A DNA stretch of 64,000 nt, from NCBI GenBank assembly GCA_907163345.1, contig CAJQUN010000224.1:620001-684000 (forward strand), read 5' to 3'. The position numbers and the translations under genes are program-made. Position 1 is the stretch's first letter. Every line of letters starts with the position of its first letter. Positions 10,554-21,671 of the stretch are shown here, piece by piece. The notes beneath the pieces are model-generated. The model was not told where the DNA came from, ran no database searches, and was given only the letters and a program-made list of their open reading frames with translations. The DNA comes from Haberlea rhodopensis. Its lineage: Eukaryota; Streptophyta; Magnoliopsida; Lamiales; Gesneriaceae.

Positions 10554-11344
10554 CATCATCATCCTTTCTTGAGTCAGTCATCATCAGTTATTTTAATGCT
10601 TCCTCGCTTTCATAATCTCAAAACAAGCGGTATCACATACTCGCTTCTTCATACTAGCGGTATCTCTTCCTCGCTCAGTATGGTATGCCTCGCCTCCATG
10701 TGCCAGCGGGCCTCCCCCCTCCCGCTCCACATGCGCAGCGATAAAGCGTAAGCATTAAAACCTTAACTGTGATCGCCCTGACTCGTGGAATACACCTCTT
10801 TATTCCACATCACAATATGCAACAACAATGCATAATATGCAACAACAATGCATAATAACATGTATCATAACCGTAATGCATCACATTGCATTCATCATGT
10901 GTCACACAGACAAACATGAATACATGTTACTGTTGGGATACCCGTACGTCGCCTACGTACTCCATATTTCCTGTAACCTGCAACCATCATGGTTAGCAAC
11001 AATAGTCATATACGCTATGCAGCAATCATCCAATGCATAAATGCAACCACTTGCAAGTCAATAAGTATACCAAGACATGTTACCTCGGAAATATCCCTTT
11101 ACCTGATTCTCTTACAAAATCAGATTCCTTGGCACATAACACACGGAGTGCCAGACATCACCATTAATGCCATCCCATCGTGTTCCACACGATTCCTGCA
11201 ATCACACTGATTAGCAACACCACTTTTCATATCAGAAAAAGCACATAAACAACTAGTTGTGTCATACAACATTAATGCCATCATGCATAAGTATGTGCTA
11301 TCAATAACGTCTTAGGCCCTTAACAGCCCCAAAGAGCAACCACT

Positions 11345-11356
11345 GCTCTGATACCA
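11345..11356 (-). promoter_or_regulatory. Primer-binding site of LARD internal B
   Basis: On the minus strand TGGTATCAGAGC lies four bases after the end of LTR B. It is complementary to the 3' end of plant initiator tRNA-Met, the usual primer for these elements. Confidence 0.9.
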
Positions 11357-11360
11357 CTAA

Positions 11361-13911
11361 TGTAAGGACCCCAAGCCCTTAACCCTTAATTAGTGTATTA
11401 ACCACTATGTGTGGCACATGCTTTCAACAAAAAGCCAATCGGGAAGCTCAGATGATACTCTATCATTGCATGGCATTTATATAAAAAAAATTCCTTTAAC
11501 ACTCAATGTTAAAAGGTCATCTGCCTAACAACGAAATAGACTCACAAAGTTCGCCCAATACCAACCCTTTTTGCCACTTTTCACATTGTGGACTTCTATA
11601 AAAATTTGGGCAGAGTCTCCCCATAAATAGAGCTATCCCGAAATAAAAGCACAACACAGAACATAATTCCCGGCCAGGGAAAACATAATACTCATCAGAA
11701 AGCAGTAATACCAAGTAAATTCCCAGCCAGGGAAGACACCACACATATGACGACATAAATGGGTCTCAACACCCACATAATACACTAACGACTCTCATAT
11801 CATTAGCAATTCTACACAATTGCATGCAACACAAAATGAAAGAGAGGAAGGCTCATGCCTTTATATACAACCCATATACAAGAATGTCCGTGCTCACATG
11901 TGAGCATCATAAATGTGTATATAAACCTCGGGTGTATATAAGTACTCTATACGATACCGTGCTCCATCAAGCCCTGGTACCACGATCCTGTGAGTACATC
12001 CAATCAACAGCTCGAGCTCAGCTCCACAGCCATCGATGCACCTGTTCACCTGCCCCAACAGAGACAGCCCCCAACGGGGTGAGCATACCAATACACAAAA
12101 TCTCATAATCACAATAATGAAATTCATAATTTACAACACAAGTAAATATTAATGAATTTAAAATGATACTCCCTGGATGGCAACATCCTCATCCGGGATT
12201 CCGTGTACTGTCCCTGTTCTCACAATCATCAAACTCATCAAATCTCATAAATCAGTAAATCAACACATTGATTTAACTCATTGCATGCCTAGTTCTCGAA
12301 TATCAATAATTATGATTCCAAGTTCATCATTCATGCAAATGTAGATATCTCAATATCTAATACTGATTTCATAGCCTCGCTATTAATCACAAATAGCTCA
12401 AATGCCTAGCATTTATTTTACCAATTCTTCATTATACCTAGACATCTCAAATGTCTTATAATGAATACATGATCCCGCGATCATTCTCAGGCATCTCAAA
12501 TGCCCTACAATGGTCATATAAACCCAGTACCCCATATATCATGTAAGAGTCATCCTACTCTAGTGTTACGCACGCTACAAGCGGCGATATCAAGATTTGG
12601 GTCATTCATTGGCTATATCAACATATATATATAATCCTCATGTGCGATTATTCAATGAAATCAATTTTCATTATGCATTCACAAATGCCCTAATATATAG
12701 AAATGCTCGTACGTCGCACGTACCTTAAATCTCCGAAGTCCGAGCCAAACCTTGCTCGAGTTCCATGCCCCGAGGAATGATGTGCTAACACGATAAATAA
12801 TTCACAATTATTTACGAACATGCAACCCATGCTCAAGCACACCCATATCCCTCAAAAATATTGTCAACACACGACAATAAACCAATATCGAAAATCGCTC
12901 AAGAATACCCCACAAATTCTCGAACCTTCACAACACAAATCGAACCCATGTAAACACCATAATTCATCTAAAATATGAATTAATCAATCCATAGCATGAA
13001 TAATCATCCCACATGCCAAACCCCCAAATTCGAAATCCAAACCCCTAAAATTCGGACACAAGAAGCATCCTTATACAACTAAAGCATGTAATAAACGACC
13101 CATAACAAGAATCGCCACACCCCTGCCAAAGATCACAATTTTCGAACCCATTCACGCACACATCACAAAATTCGAACCAACCCTCACGAAATTCGAAATA
13201 AATTTGAGCCAATAAATCACAATTAGGCAGGGAATCACATCACAAGCATGGAAAAGGGGTTAGGAAGATTACCCAAACGAAAATCGGAAGAAATCGGACC
13301 AAAATCGAAGAACCCTAGAAATTGGGGATCGGCGCACTTCCGCAAAATCCGACTTCCACACGCGATGAAACTTCGAATTGATGGAGGGGAAAGCTGCGCC
13401 TCGACGAGACGAAGCCGGTGATAGGTCGCACGCGGCGAACGGCGGCCGGACGGCGGCGGACGAAGCGCCTGAAGCGGCGGGGGGCAGGGGCTGACGGGAA
13501 ATGGGTCGCGCGCGGGAGAGAGGAGGAAGTTGGGGCTGAAATGTAATTTTTGTTTAAAATCTCGGGTTCAATTGGTATTTATAGCAAAATACCCCGAAAA
13601 ACTATTAGCCCCACAAATACATCATGATTCCTTAAAAATCATCTGTTTTCAAAAACTCTCTCTCTAACTCCAAAATCCCCTACCGGTGCTCACACAGCAC
13701 CCGAGATCCCGAGACACAACAAAAACCCAACTCTTAGGTTTTACACCGTAATGTGAATACAATCTCAACCTCTGGATCCAACGATCCCAACTACCCAATT
13801 AAACGAGCCCAGAAGGCCCAACACCGCGATTAAATTCCAAATCGCCACGTAAAACCACTTTAGGGATTATTAACACTACGGGATTAACACCTATAATCCC
13901 TGGTCATCACA
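11361..13911 (-). repeat. LARD LTR B, shared central LTR (2,551 bp)
   Basis: Minus-strand TGTGATGACC at 13,911 to CCTTACA at 11,361. It is flanked by a polypurine tract on one side (13,912-13,930) and a primer site on the other (11,345-11,356). TATA box at 13,576-13,583; GTACG hairpin at 12,708-12,723; GC-rich stretch about 13,370-13,520. Nearly identical to LTR A. Confidence 0.92.
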
Positions 13912-16454
13912 ATATCCCCCACTAAAAGAATTTCGTCCTCGAAATTAGCACCGGTGTATCACGTAACACCCGGGCTACACCACAATATGAAGCCATAACT
14001 TCGATGCGGGTCATCCCAAAAGGCAGTCTCTCATGACTGTGAAACAACCGATTACTTACGACTGTAGATCGGACAGTCATCATTAGTCCTAAAACAACTA
14101 GTAAGAACGCATCCTGAATGACACCTCAACCGTGAGAACGTTGACCTCGTGTCAAACTCTGGAGTGGAATAGACTTCCAAATCCATCATAACGTCAAAGA
14201 GCGTCAGCACAACTCAACGCTAATAATCCAAAAGCAGTTAGTCAACTGAAACTGCAAGGATTCGAATCGCTCCCGATTCTATCGTAGATATCATTTCATG
14301 ACATCTCTATCAAGACTTACGATGTCTAACATACATCGTTACGAGGGAAACACTAGTATACCACGGTGTACACATACCAAACATGGTTTCCCGCTATACA
14401 GACCACCTCCATCCAAGGAGCAGTTGCACCCTCTGCAACTCGGATCGGGCAACTCACGGCCACCGATCCACACAAAAGACATCTCACAAGATGTCCACCT
14501 CCGGATATCCCAAGAACCACATCCTGGTCGTAATAAACAATCGAGACTCCATAGAGTTTCAAAATTCTGAAAGGGCATGCAATAAACCCATTGCATCCTC
14601 AACGCTTGTGTCGTTAGCGACACCCAACAAATCCGAAATTCCTGCCATGGAGATTCCCAATCTCAAGGTGTTCCATATCTCTCATCAGAGATTTAACCAT
14701 CCTAAAATAGCATAACTCTATGCTTGACAGAAAGGAAATCAATAACTGGCATCCGTATACTCACCGGTATACCTGCCTAAGTATTGGCATCGCATGCATA
14801 CTCAATGTACTTGGCTCGGGTATCTACAACATACCCCTAAGCCCTATACACAACTGTCAATCCGGAGTCATTCCCATCCAGTGGAGAATGAAAATCGACG
14901 ATCAACAACACGACGTGATTCCCAAAATCAATACCACACGTACCAGCTTACCGAATCCTTCAAAGATTCCCCAAATAGGTATAGTACTACCCCCCTTCCT
15001 CACAAGGGAAGTGCCATCGAACTCCAGATCCACTAGTCTCGAACCACTGTTCGGAAAAACTGGATACAATAACACCCATTGCATCCCAAATACACGGATT
15101 CCCTTAGATTGAGTCAATAACGACCTGATGACTCTCTTGTTGGTACTCCAACATCCTGAGCTGTCCCAGACAAGTCTCACCAAGATTAAACACAAACGTA
15201 TACACGTTTCAGTGAGGCATGCACAACCTCAGTCTCAAATGATGTGGTGACTACTAGAGTCCACCACAATCCACATCGTATCACCTTACGATTTGCTAAA
15301 CTTGGTTCCAACGAGCAGTATAACGGCTCTAGCAAGCCCCTCATGGTGCTGCACACACACGGCAGACAAACTAGTCGCTGCCTCTCTAGGTTCACCTCAA
15401 TCCTACCAATAAGATGGATGTTTCCGCACGGCATACCATACTGTGGGAAGAAAACTCAATAGAGTAGTGGGTCTTTATCCAGCATTCCTCTAATGCCGAT
15501 ACACCCTGGACACTCCAATGTCCCTATGTACTTAACATAACCTGCTCCTACTCCCTTAGGACTCATCCTACACCCTCATGGGTGGTGTGACCATGTCTAC
15601 CACATGTCACATCGACAGAAAGCGAGTAATTTCCTCATGATTACTCCTGTCGTCAAATCACATGGCCAAGAGCCATTCCAACGAGCATACCTCTAGGGTA
15701 TCACCACTCGTAAAATGATCACCCCAAACGTAAGCTGCGGTACAATCACATGTACAGCGCATCCAACCATTCCTCGAGCAACCCGCTCGGTATAAGGGTC
15801 ACGTCAATCGGTGCCGCACACACCACCTTGTGCTCGGTACTGGCACCCAAGGCATACCACTGAATACGTATACTCAACGCATCGATCATCGTAACGATGA
15901 TGCATGTCTAACAAGACATCTCATACACCATCGTCATCGTCATCCCATGACGACACATGCCAACTCATGGCATCTAAGGCATTGTCAACTAGTGACGATA
16001 CATGTCATCCACCATCATGCTAGTAAAATAGGCATAATAAAACATGTATATCAACGCATGCCAGATACAATAAAGCTAATAGAATAGCAATATCTCATAC
16101 ATCATCGCTAACAATATAGCGGCATACCTGTCTCCGTCGCTCAATAATAGTACAAAATCAGCACCCATCGCTCAAAGGCGGCAAAATCCTGTGCTGAGTA
16201 CATAGCGGCACAATCCCTCGCTATAGAATCGACGGCATGACACCTCGTCATATAATAAGTGGCATGAAACCTTGCTATACACCTGAGCATGAATCATCGT
16301 CCACATAATAGCGGAAAGAGGCATCGCTATCAATATATATACGGCGGCACGAATCATCACCAATAATCACAAAGAGGTGAATCATCATCATCGACACAGC
16401 GGGACACATCACCGCTATCATCCGTGTCCGGCGGTATAAACCATCGCAAATCAA

Positions 16455-17076
16455 TATAGCGGAATGAACCGTCGCTATAAATACACCTGGCGGAATGAAC
16501 CCTCGCCAATAAATATAGCGGAATGAACCGTCGCTATAAATACACCTGGCGGAATGAACCCTCGCCAATAAATATAGCGGAATGAACCGTCGCTATAAAT
16601 ACACCTGGCGGAATGAACCCTCGCCAATAAATATAGCGGAATGAACCGTCGCTATAAATACAAATCGACACAGCGGAACACATCACCGCTATCATCCGTG
16701 TCATCACAATGGAATGAATATAAATCGACACAGCGGGACACATCACCGCTATCACCCGTGTCATCACAATGAAATGAATATAAATCGACACAGCGGGACA
16801 CATCACCGCTATCATCCGTGTCATCACAATGGAATGAATATAAATCGACACAGCGGGACACATCACCGCTATCACCCGTGTCATCACAATGAAATGAATA
16901 TAAATCGACACAGCGGGACACATCACCGCTATCATCCGTGTCATCACAATGGAATGAATATAAATCGACACAGCGGGACACATCACCGCTATCATCCGTG
17001 TCATCACAATGGAATGAATATAAATCGACACAGCGGGACACATCACCGCTATCATCCGTGTCATCACAAAGGAATG
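16455..17076 (-). repeat. 59-bp and 60-bp tandem repeats (LARD internal A)
   Basis: Exact counterpart of 9,932-10,553 shifted by 6,523 bp: four TATAGCG hairpins 59 bp apart (16,455-16,656), then seven 60-bp units from 16,664. Unit order and variants are the same in both copies, so the array was not resized after the duplication. Confidence 0.93.
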
Positions 17077-17868
17077 CATCATCATCCTTTCTTGAGTCAG
17101 TCATCATCAGTTATTTTAATGCTTCCTCGCTTTCATAATCTCAAAACAAGCGGTATCACATACTCGCTTCTTCATACTAGCGGTATCTCTTCCTCGCTCA
17201 GTATGGTATGCCTCGCCTCCATGTGCCAGCGGGCCTCCCCCCTCCCGCTCCACATGCGCAGCGATAAAGCGTAAGCATTAAAACCTTAACTGTGATCGCC
17301 CTGACTCGTGGAATACACCTCTTTATTCCACATCACAATATGCAACAACAATGCATAATATGCAACAACAATGCATAATAACATGTATCATAACCGTAAT
17401 GCATCACATTGCATTCATCATGTGTCACACAGACAAACATGAATACATGTTACTGTTGGGATACCCGTACGTCGCCTACGTACTCCATATTTCATGTAAC
17501 CTGCAACCATCATGGTTAGCAACAATAGTCATATACGCTATGCAGCAATCATCCAATGCATAAATGTAACCACTTGCAAGTCAATAAGTATACCAAGACA
17601 TGTTACCCTCGGAAATATCCCTTTACCTGATTCTCTTACAAAATCAGATTCCTTGGCACATAACACACGGAGTGCCAGACATCACCATTAATGCCATCCC
17701 ATCGTGTTCCACACGATTCCTGCAATCACACTGATTAGCAACACCACTTTTCATATCAGAAAAAGCACATAAACAACTAGTTGTGTCATACAACATTAAT
17801 GCCATCATGCATAAGTATGTGCTATCAATAACGTCTTAGGCCCTTAACAGCCCCAAAGAGCAACCACA

Positions 17869-17880
17869 GCTCTGATACCA
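17869..17880 (-). promoter_or_regulatory. Primer-binding site of LARD internal A
   Basis: Minus-strand TGGTATCAGAGC, four bases inside LTR A; complementary to initiator tRNA-Met 3' end. Confidence 0.9.
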
Positions 17881-17884
17881 CTAA

Positions 17885-20437
17885 TGTAAGGACCCCAAGC
17901 CCTTAACCCTTAATTAGTGTATTAACCACTATGTGTGGCACATGCTTTCAACAAAAAGCCAATCGGGAAGCTCAGATGATACTCTATCATTGCATGGCAT
18001 TTATATAAAAAAAAATTCCTTTAACACTCAATGTTAAAAGGTCATCTGCCTAACAACGAAATAGACTCACAAAGTTCGCCCAATACCAACCCTTTTTGCC
18101 ACTTTTCACATTGTGGACTTTTATAAAAATTTGGGCAGAGTCTCCCCATAAATAGAGATATCCTGAAATAAAAGCACAACACAGAACATAATTCCCGGCC
18201 AGGGAAAACATAATACTCATCAGAAAGCAGTAATACCAAGTAAATTCCCAGCCAGGGAAGACACCACACATATGACGACATAAATGGGTCTCAACACCCA
18301 CATAATACACTAACGACTCTCATATCATTAGCAATTCTACACAATTGCATGCAACACAAAATGAAAGAGAGGAAGGCTCATGCCTTTATATACAACCCAT
18401 ATACAAGAATGTCCGTGCTCACATGCGAGCATCATAAATGTGTATATAAACCTCGGGTGTATATTAGTACTCTATACGATACCGTGCTCCATCAAGCCCT
18501 GGTACCACGATCCTGTGAGTACATCCAATCAACAGCTCGAGCTCAGCTCCACAGCCATCGATTGCACCTGTTCACCTGCCCCAACAGAGACAGCCCCCAA
18601 CGGGGTGAGCATACCAATACACAAAATCTCATAATCACAATAATGAAATTCATAATTTACAACACAAGTAAATATTAATGAATTTAAAATGATACTCCCT
18701 GGATGGCAACATCCTCATCCGGGATTCCGTGTACTGTCCCTGTTCTCACAATCATCAAACTCATCAAATCTCATAAATCAGTAAATCAACACATTGATTT
18801 AACTCATTGCATGCCTAGTTCTCGAATATCAATAATTATGATTCCAAGTTCATCATTCATGCAAATGTAGATATCTCAATATCTAATACTGATTTCATAG
18901 CCTCGCTATTAATCACAAATAGCTCAAATGCCTAGCATTTATTTTACCAATTCTTCATTATACCTAGACATCTCAAATGTCTTATAATGAATACATGATC
19001 CCGCGATCATTCTCAGGCATCTCAATGCCCTACAATGGTCATATAAACCCAGTACCCCATATATCATGTAAGAGTCATCCTACTCTAGTGTTACGCACGC
19101 TACAAGCGGCGATATCAAGATTTGGGTCATTCATTGGCTATATCAACATATATATATAATCCTCATGCGCGATTATTCAATGAAATCAATTTTCATTATG
19201 CATTCACAAATGCCCTAATATATAGAAATGCTCGTACGTCGCACGTACCTTAAATCTCCGAAGTCCGAGCCAAACCTTGCTCGAGTTCCATGCCCCGAGG
19301 AATGATGTGCTAACACGATAAATAATTCACAATTATTTACGAACATGCAACCCATGCTCAAGCACACCCATATCCCTCAAAAATATTGTCAACACACGAC
19401 AATAAACCAATATCGAAAATCGCTCAAGAATACCCCACAAATTCTCGAACCTTCACAACACAAATCGAACCCATGTAAACACCATAATTCATCTAAAATA
19501 TGAATTAATCAATCCATAGCATGAATAATCATCCCACATGCCAAACCCCCAAATTCGAAATCCAAACCCCTAAAATTCGGACACAAGAAGCATCCTTATA
19601 CAACTAAAGCATGTAATAAACGACCCATAACAAGAATCGCCACACCCCTGCCAAAGATTACAATTTTCGAACCCATTCACGCACACATCACAAAATTCGA
19701 ACCAACCCTCACGAAATTCGAAATAAATTCGAGCCAATAAATCACAATTAGGCAGGGAATCACATCACAAGCATGGAAAAGGGGTTAGGAAGATTACCCA
19801 AACGAAAATCGGAAGAAATCGGACCAAAATCGAAGAACCCTAGAAATTGGGGATCGGTGCACTTCCGCAAAATCCGACTTCCACACGCGATGAAACTTCG
19901 AATTGATGGAGGGGAAAGCTGCGCCTCGACGAGACGAAGCCGGTGATAGGTCGCACGCGGCGAACGGCGGCCGGACGGCGGCGGACGAAGCGCCTGAAGC
20001 GGCGGGGGCAGGGGCTGACGGGAAATGGGTCGCGCGCGGGGAGAGAGGAGGAAGTTGGGGCTGAAATGTAATTTTTGTTTAAAATCTCGGGTTCAATTGG
20101 TATTTATAGCAAAATACCCCGAAAAAACTATTAGCCCCACAAATACATCATGATTCCTTAAAAATCATCTGTTTTCAAAAACTCTCTCTCTAACTCCAAA
20201 ATCCCCTACCGGTGCTCACACAGCACCCGAGATCCCGAGACACAACAAAAACCCAACTCTTAGGTTTTACACCGTAATGTGAATACAATCTCAACCTCTG
20301 GATCCAACGATCCCAACTACCCAATTAAACGAGCCCAGAAGGCCCAACACCGCGATTAAATTCCAAATCGCCACGTAAAACCACTTTAGGGATTATTAAC
20401 ACTACGGGATTAACACCTATAATCCCTGGTCATCACA
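17885..20437 (-). repeat. LARD LTR A, 5' LTR of the tandem (2,553 bp)
   Basis: Minus-strand TGTGATGACC at 20,437 to CCTTACA at 17,885. TATA box at 20,101-20,108. The GC-rich stretch at about 19,910-20,050 contains open frames without homology. It abuts Tekay-B LTR sequence at 20,438; the next bases, gtaaa, could be its TSD, but the partner was lost at the other end. Confidence 0.92.
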
Positions 20438-20536
20438 GTAAATAAATTCCAACACAAAATTAATTACTACCATAATTAATCATATAATCACAATTAATGC
20501 ACCAAATTGCAATTAAATCATTTCAGGGATATCACA
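20438..20536 (-). repeat. Tekay-B 3' LTR, proximal 99 bp
   Basis: Matches 27,287-27,385 of the 5' LTR. It starts (minus strand) TGTGATATCCC directly after the polypurine tract and is cut by LARD LTR A. Confidence 0.9.
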
Positions 20537-20571
20537 ATACTCCCCTACTTATAAGATTTCGTCCTCGAAAT
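20537..20571 (-). promoter_or_regulatory. Polypurine tract and pre-PPT inverted repeat of Tekay-B
   Basis: On the minus strand ATTTCG-AGGA-CGAAAT is followed by cttataagtaggggagtatt and the LTR. Identical in design to 34,549-34,585 and 58,538-58,574. Confidence 0.88.
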
Positions 20572-21671
20572 CACATGCACTTACCCCAAAAGGAAACTAA
20601 ACATAAACACATACCAGAGAATAGTTCCGGGTAGTGCTGCACCATATGCCGCTCCGTCTCCCACGTAGCCTCCTCGACACCCCTGCGATCCCACTGAACC
20701 TTGATCATCGGTATCACTTTGTTCCGAAGTCTACGGTCTGCTCGATCCAGAATTCTGACAGGCCGTTCCACATAAGACACATCGGACTCTAACTGAACTT
20801 CGGAAGGCTGTAACACGTGCGACGGATCCGGCTCATACTTCCGCAACATAGACACATGAAACACGTCATGTATCCCAGATAAAGAAGGGCGGCAAAGCCA
20901 GTCGGTAAGCTAAGGTGCCAATGCGCTGCAAAATCTCGTACGGTCCAACATACCTCGGAGACAATTTCCCGCGCATCCCAAATCGCACAACGCCTCTGAA
21001 AGGCGAGATCTTCAAAAAGACCTTATCTCCCAACTGAAATTCCAACGGTCTCCCGCCGTTTGTTTGCATACGCTGCCTGTCTGTCCTGGGCCGCTTTCAT
21101 TTTCTGCCTTATTACCTTTATCTTTCTTCCATTTCCCGAATCAACTCCGGTCCTCCCGACCGATTTGCGGTCCAATCATCCCAACACAAGGGTGATCTAC
21201 ACCGTCTGCCATAAAGAGCTTCAAACGGAGCCATCTGAATACTCGCTTGGTTGCTATTGTTATACGAAAACTCTACCAAAGGCACTGAATCCTGCCAAGA
21301 GGCATCGAACTCCAAAACACAAGCTCTTAAACATGTCCTCGAGCGTCTGAATAGTGCGCTCAGTCTGGCCATCCGTCTGAGGATGATAAGCAGTGCTCAA
21401 TCGGACTTCAGTTCCCAAGGCTGACTGAAGACCTTCCCAGAAATGAGATGTGAATCGCGGATCTCGATCTGACACTATAGAAACGGGAATCCCATGCAAT
21501 CTCACCACATCTCTAATATACAACTGCGCCATCCTCAAAAACGTGAAAGTCATGCTATAGGGGATAAAGTGGGCTACCTTAGTTAATCTGTCCACAATCA
21601 CCCATATAGCATCGAAGCCTGAAGCACTCCTCGGCAAATGAGTCACGAAGTCCATGGAAATGTGCTCCCCA
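20571..21671 (-). pseudogene. Tekay-B integrase core and chromodomain, frameshifted part
   Basis: Continuation of the gag-pol reading. In order it encodes the integrase catalytic core (MDFVTHLP, SDRDPRF and TDGQTERT hold the D, D and E positions), the GPY/F module (LSPRYVGPYE) and a C-terminal chromodomain (VQWDRRGVEEATWETE). Frames change at about 21,335, 21,120, 21,058 and 20,886, each by one base gained or lost, mostly in short homopolymers. There are no stop codons other than those caused by the shifts. The clustering of single-base indels could be decay or assembly error. Confidence 0.85.

Larger units (their letters stand above)
8048..11360 (-). mobile_element. LARD internal B (truncated copy)
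   Basis: Non-coding internal region, copy of 14,571-17,884. The part equivalent to 13,912-14,570, including the polypurine tract, is absent. Long open frames on both strands at 10,000-10,750 come from the 60-bp repeats, whose unit is a multiple of three. I see no RNA gene. The segment at about 10,750-11,000 resembles the U5 side of Tekay-B's LTR (primer-distal GTACG hairpin and neighbouring bases). Confidence 0.82.
13912..17884 (-). mobile_element. LARD internal A (complete, 3,973 bp, non-coding)
   Basis: The complete internal region of the family: primer site at 17,869-17,880, polypurine tract and pre-PPT inverted repeat at 13,912-13,945. No gag, protease, RT, integrase or RNaseH motif is found in any frame. 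Hairpin repeats of 59 bp lie at 16,455-16,656 and 60-bp repeats at 16,664-17,076. The remaining sequence (13,950-16,100 and 17,100-17,860) holds no supported gene. Confidence 0.85.
8048..20437 (-). mobile_element. LARD-AB: tandem non-coding LTR element (LTR-internal-LTR-internal)
   Basis: On the minus strand the order is LTR A (20,437-17,885), internal A (17,884-13,912), LTR B (13,911-11,361), internal B (11,360 to about 8,048). The two 6.5-kb units match almost perfectly at a constant offset of 6,523-6,524 bp. LTR B is followed by a primer site like a 5' LTR and preceded by a polypurine tract like a 3' LTR, so it serves both units. The terminal LTR expected beyond internal B is missing together with about 660 bp of internal sequence. 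No gag or pol is present. LTRs of about 2.55 kb and an internal region of about 4 kb fit the LARD class. Confidence 0.88.

Noticed and set aside
10141..10751. Long open frames on both strands across the 60-bp repeats (about 150-190 codons, 20-residue periodic peptides)
   Set aside because: The unit length is a multiple of three, so any frame without a stop in one unit stays open in all. Frames exist on both strands and have no known domain. They lie within a non-coding LARD.
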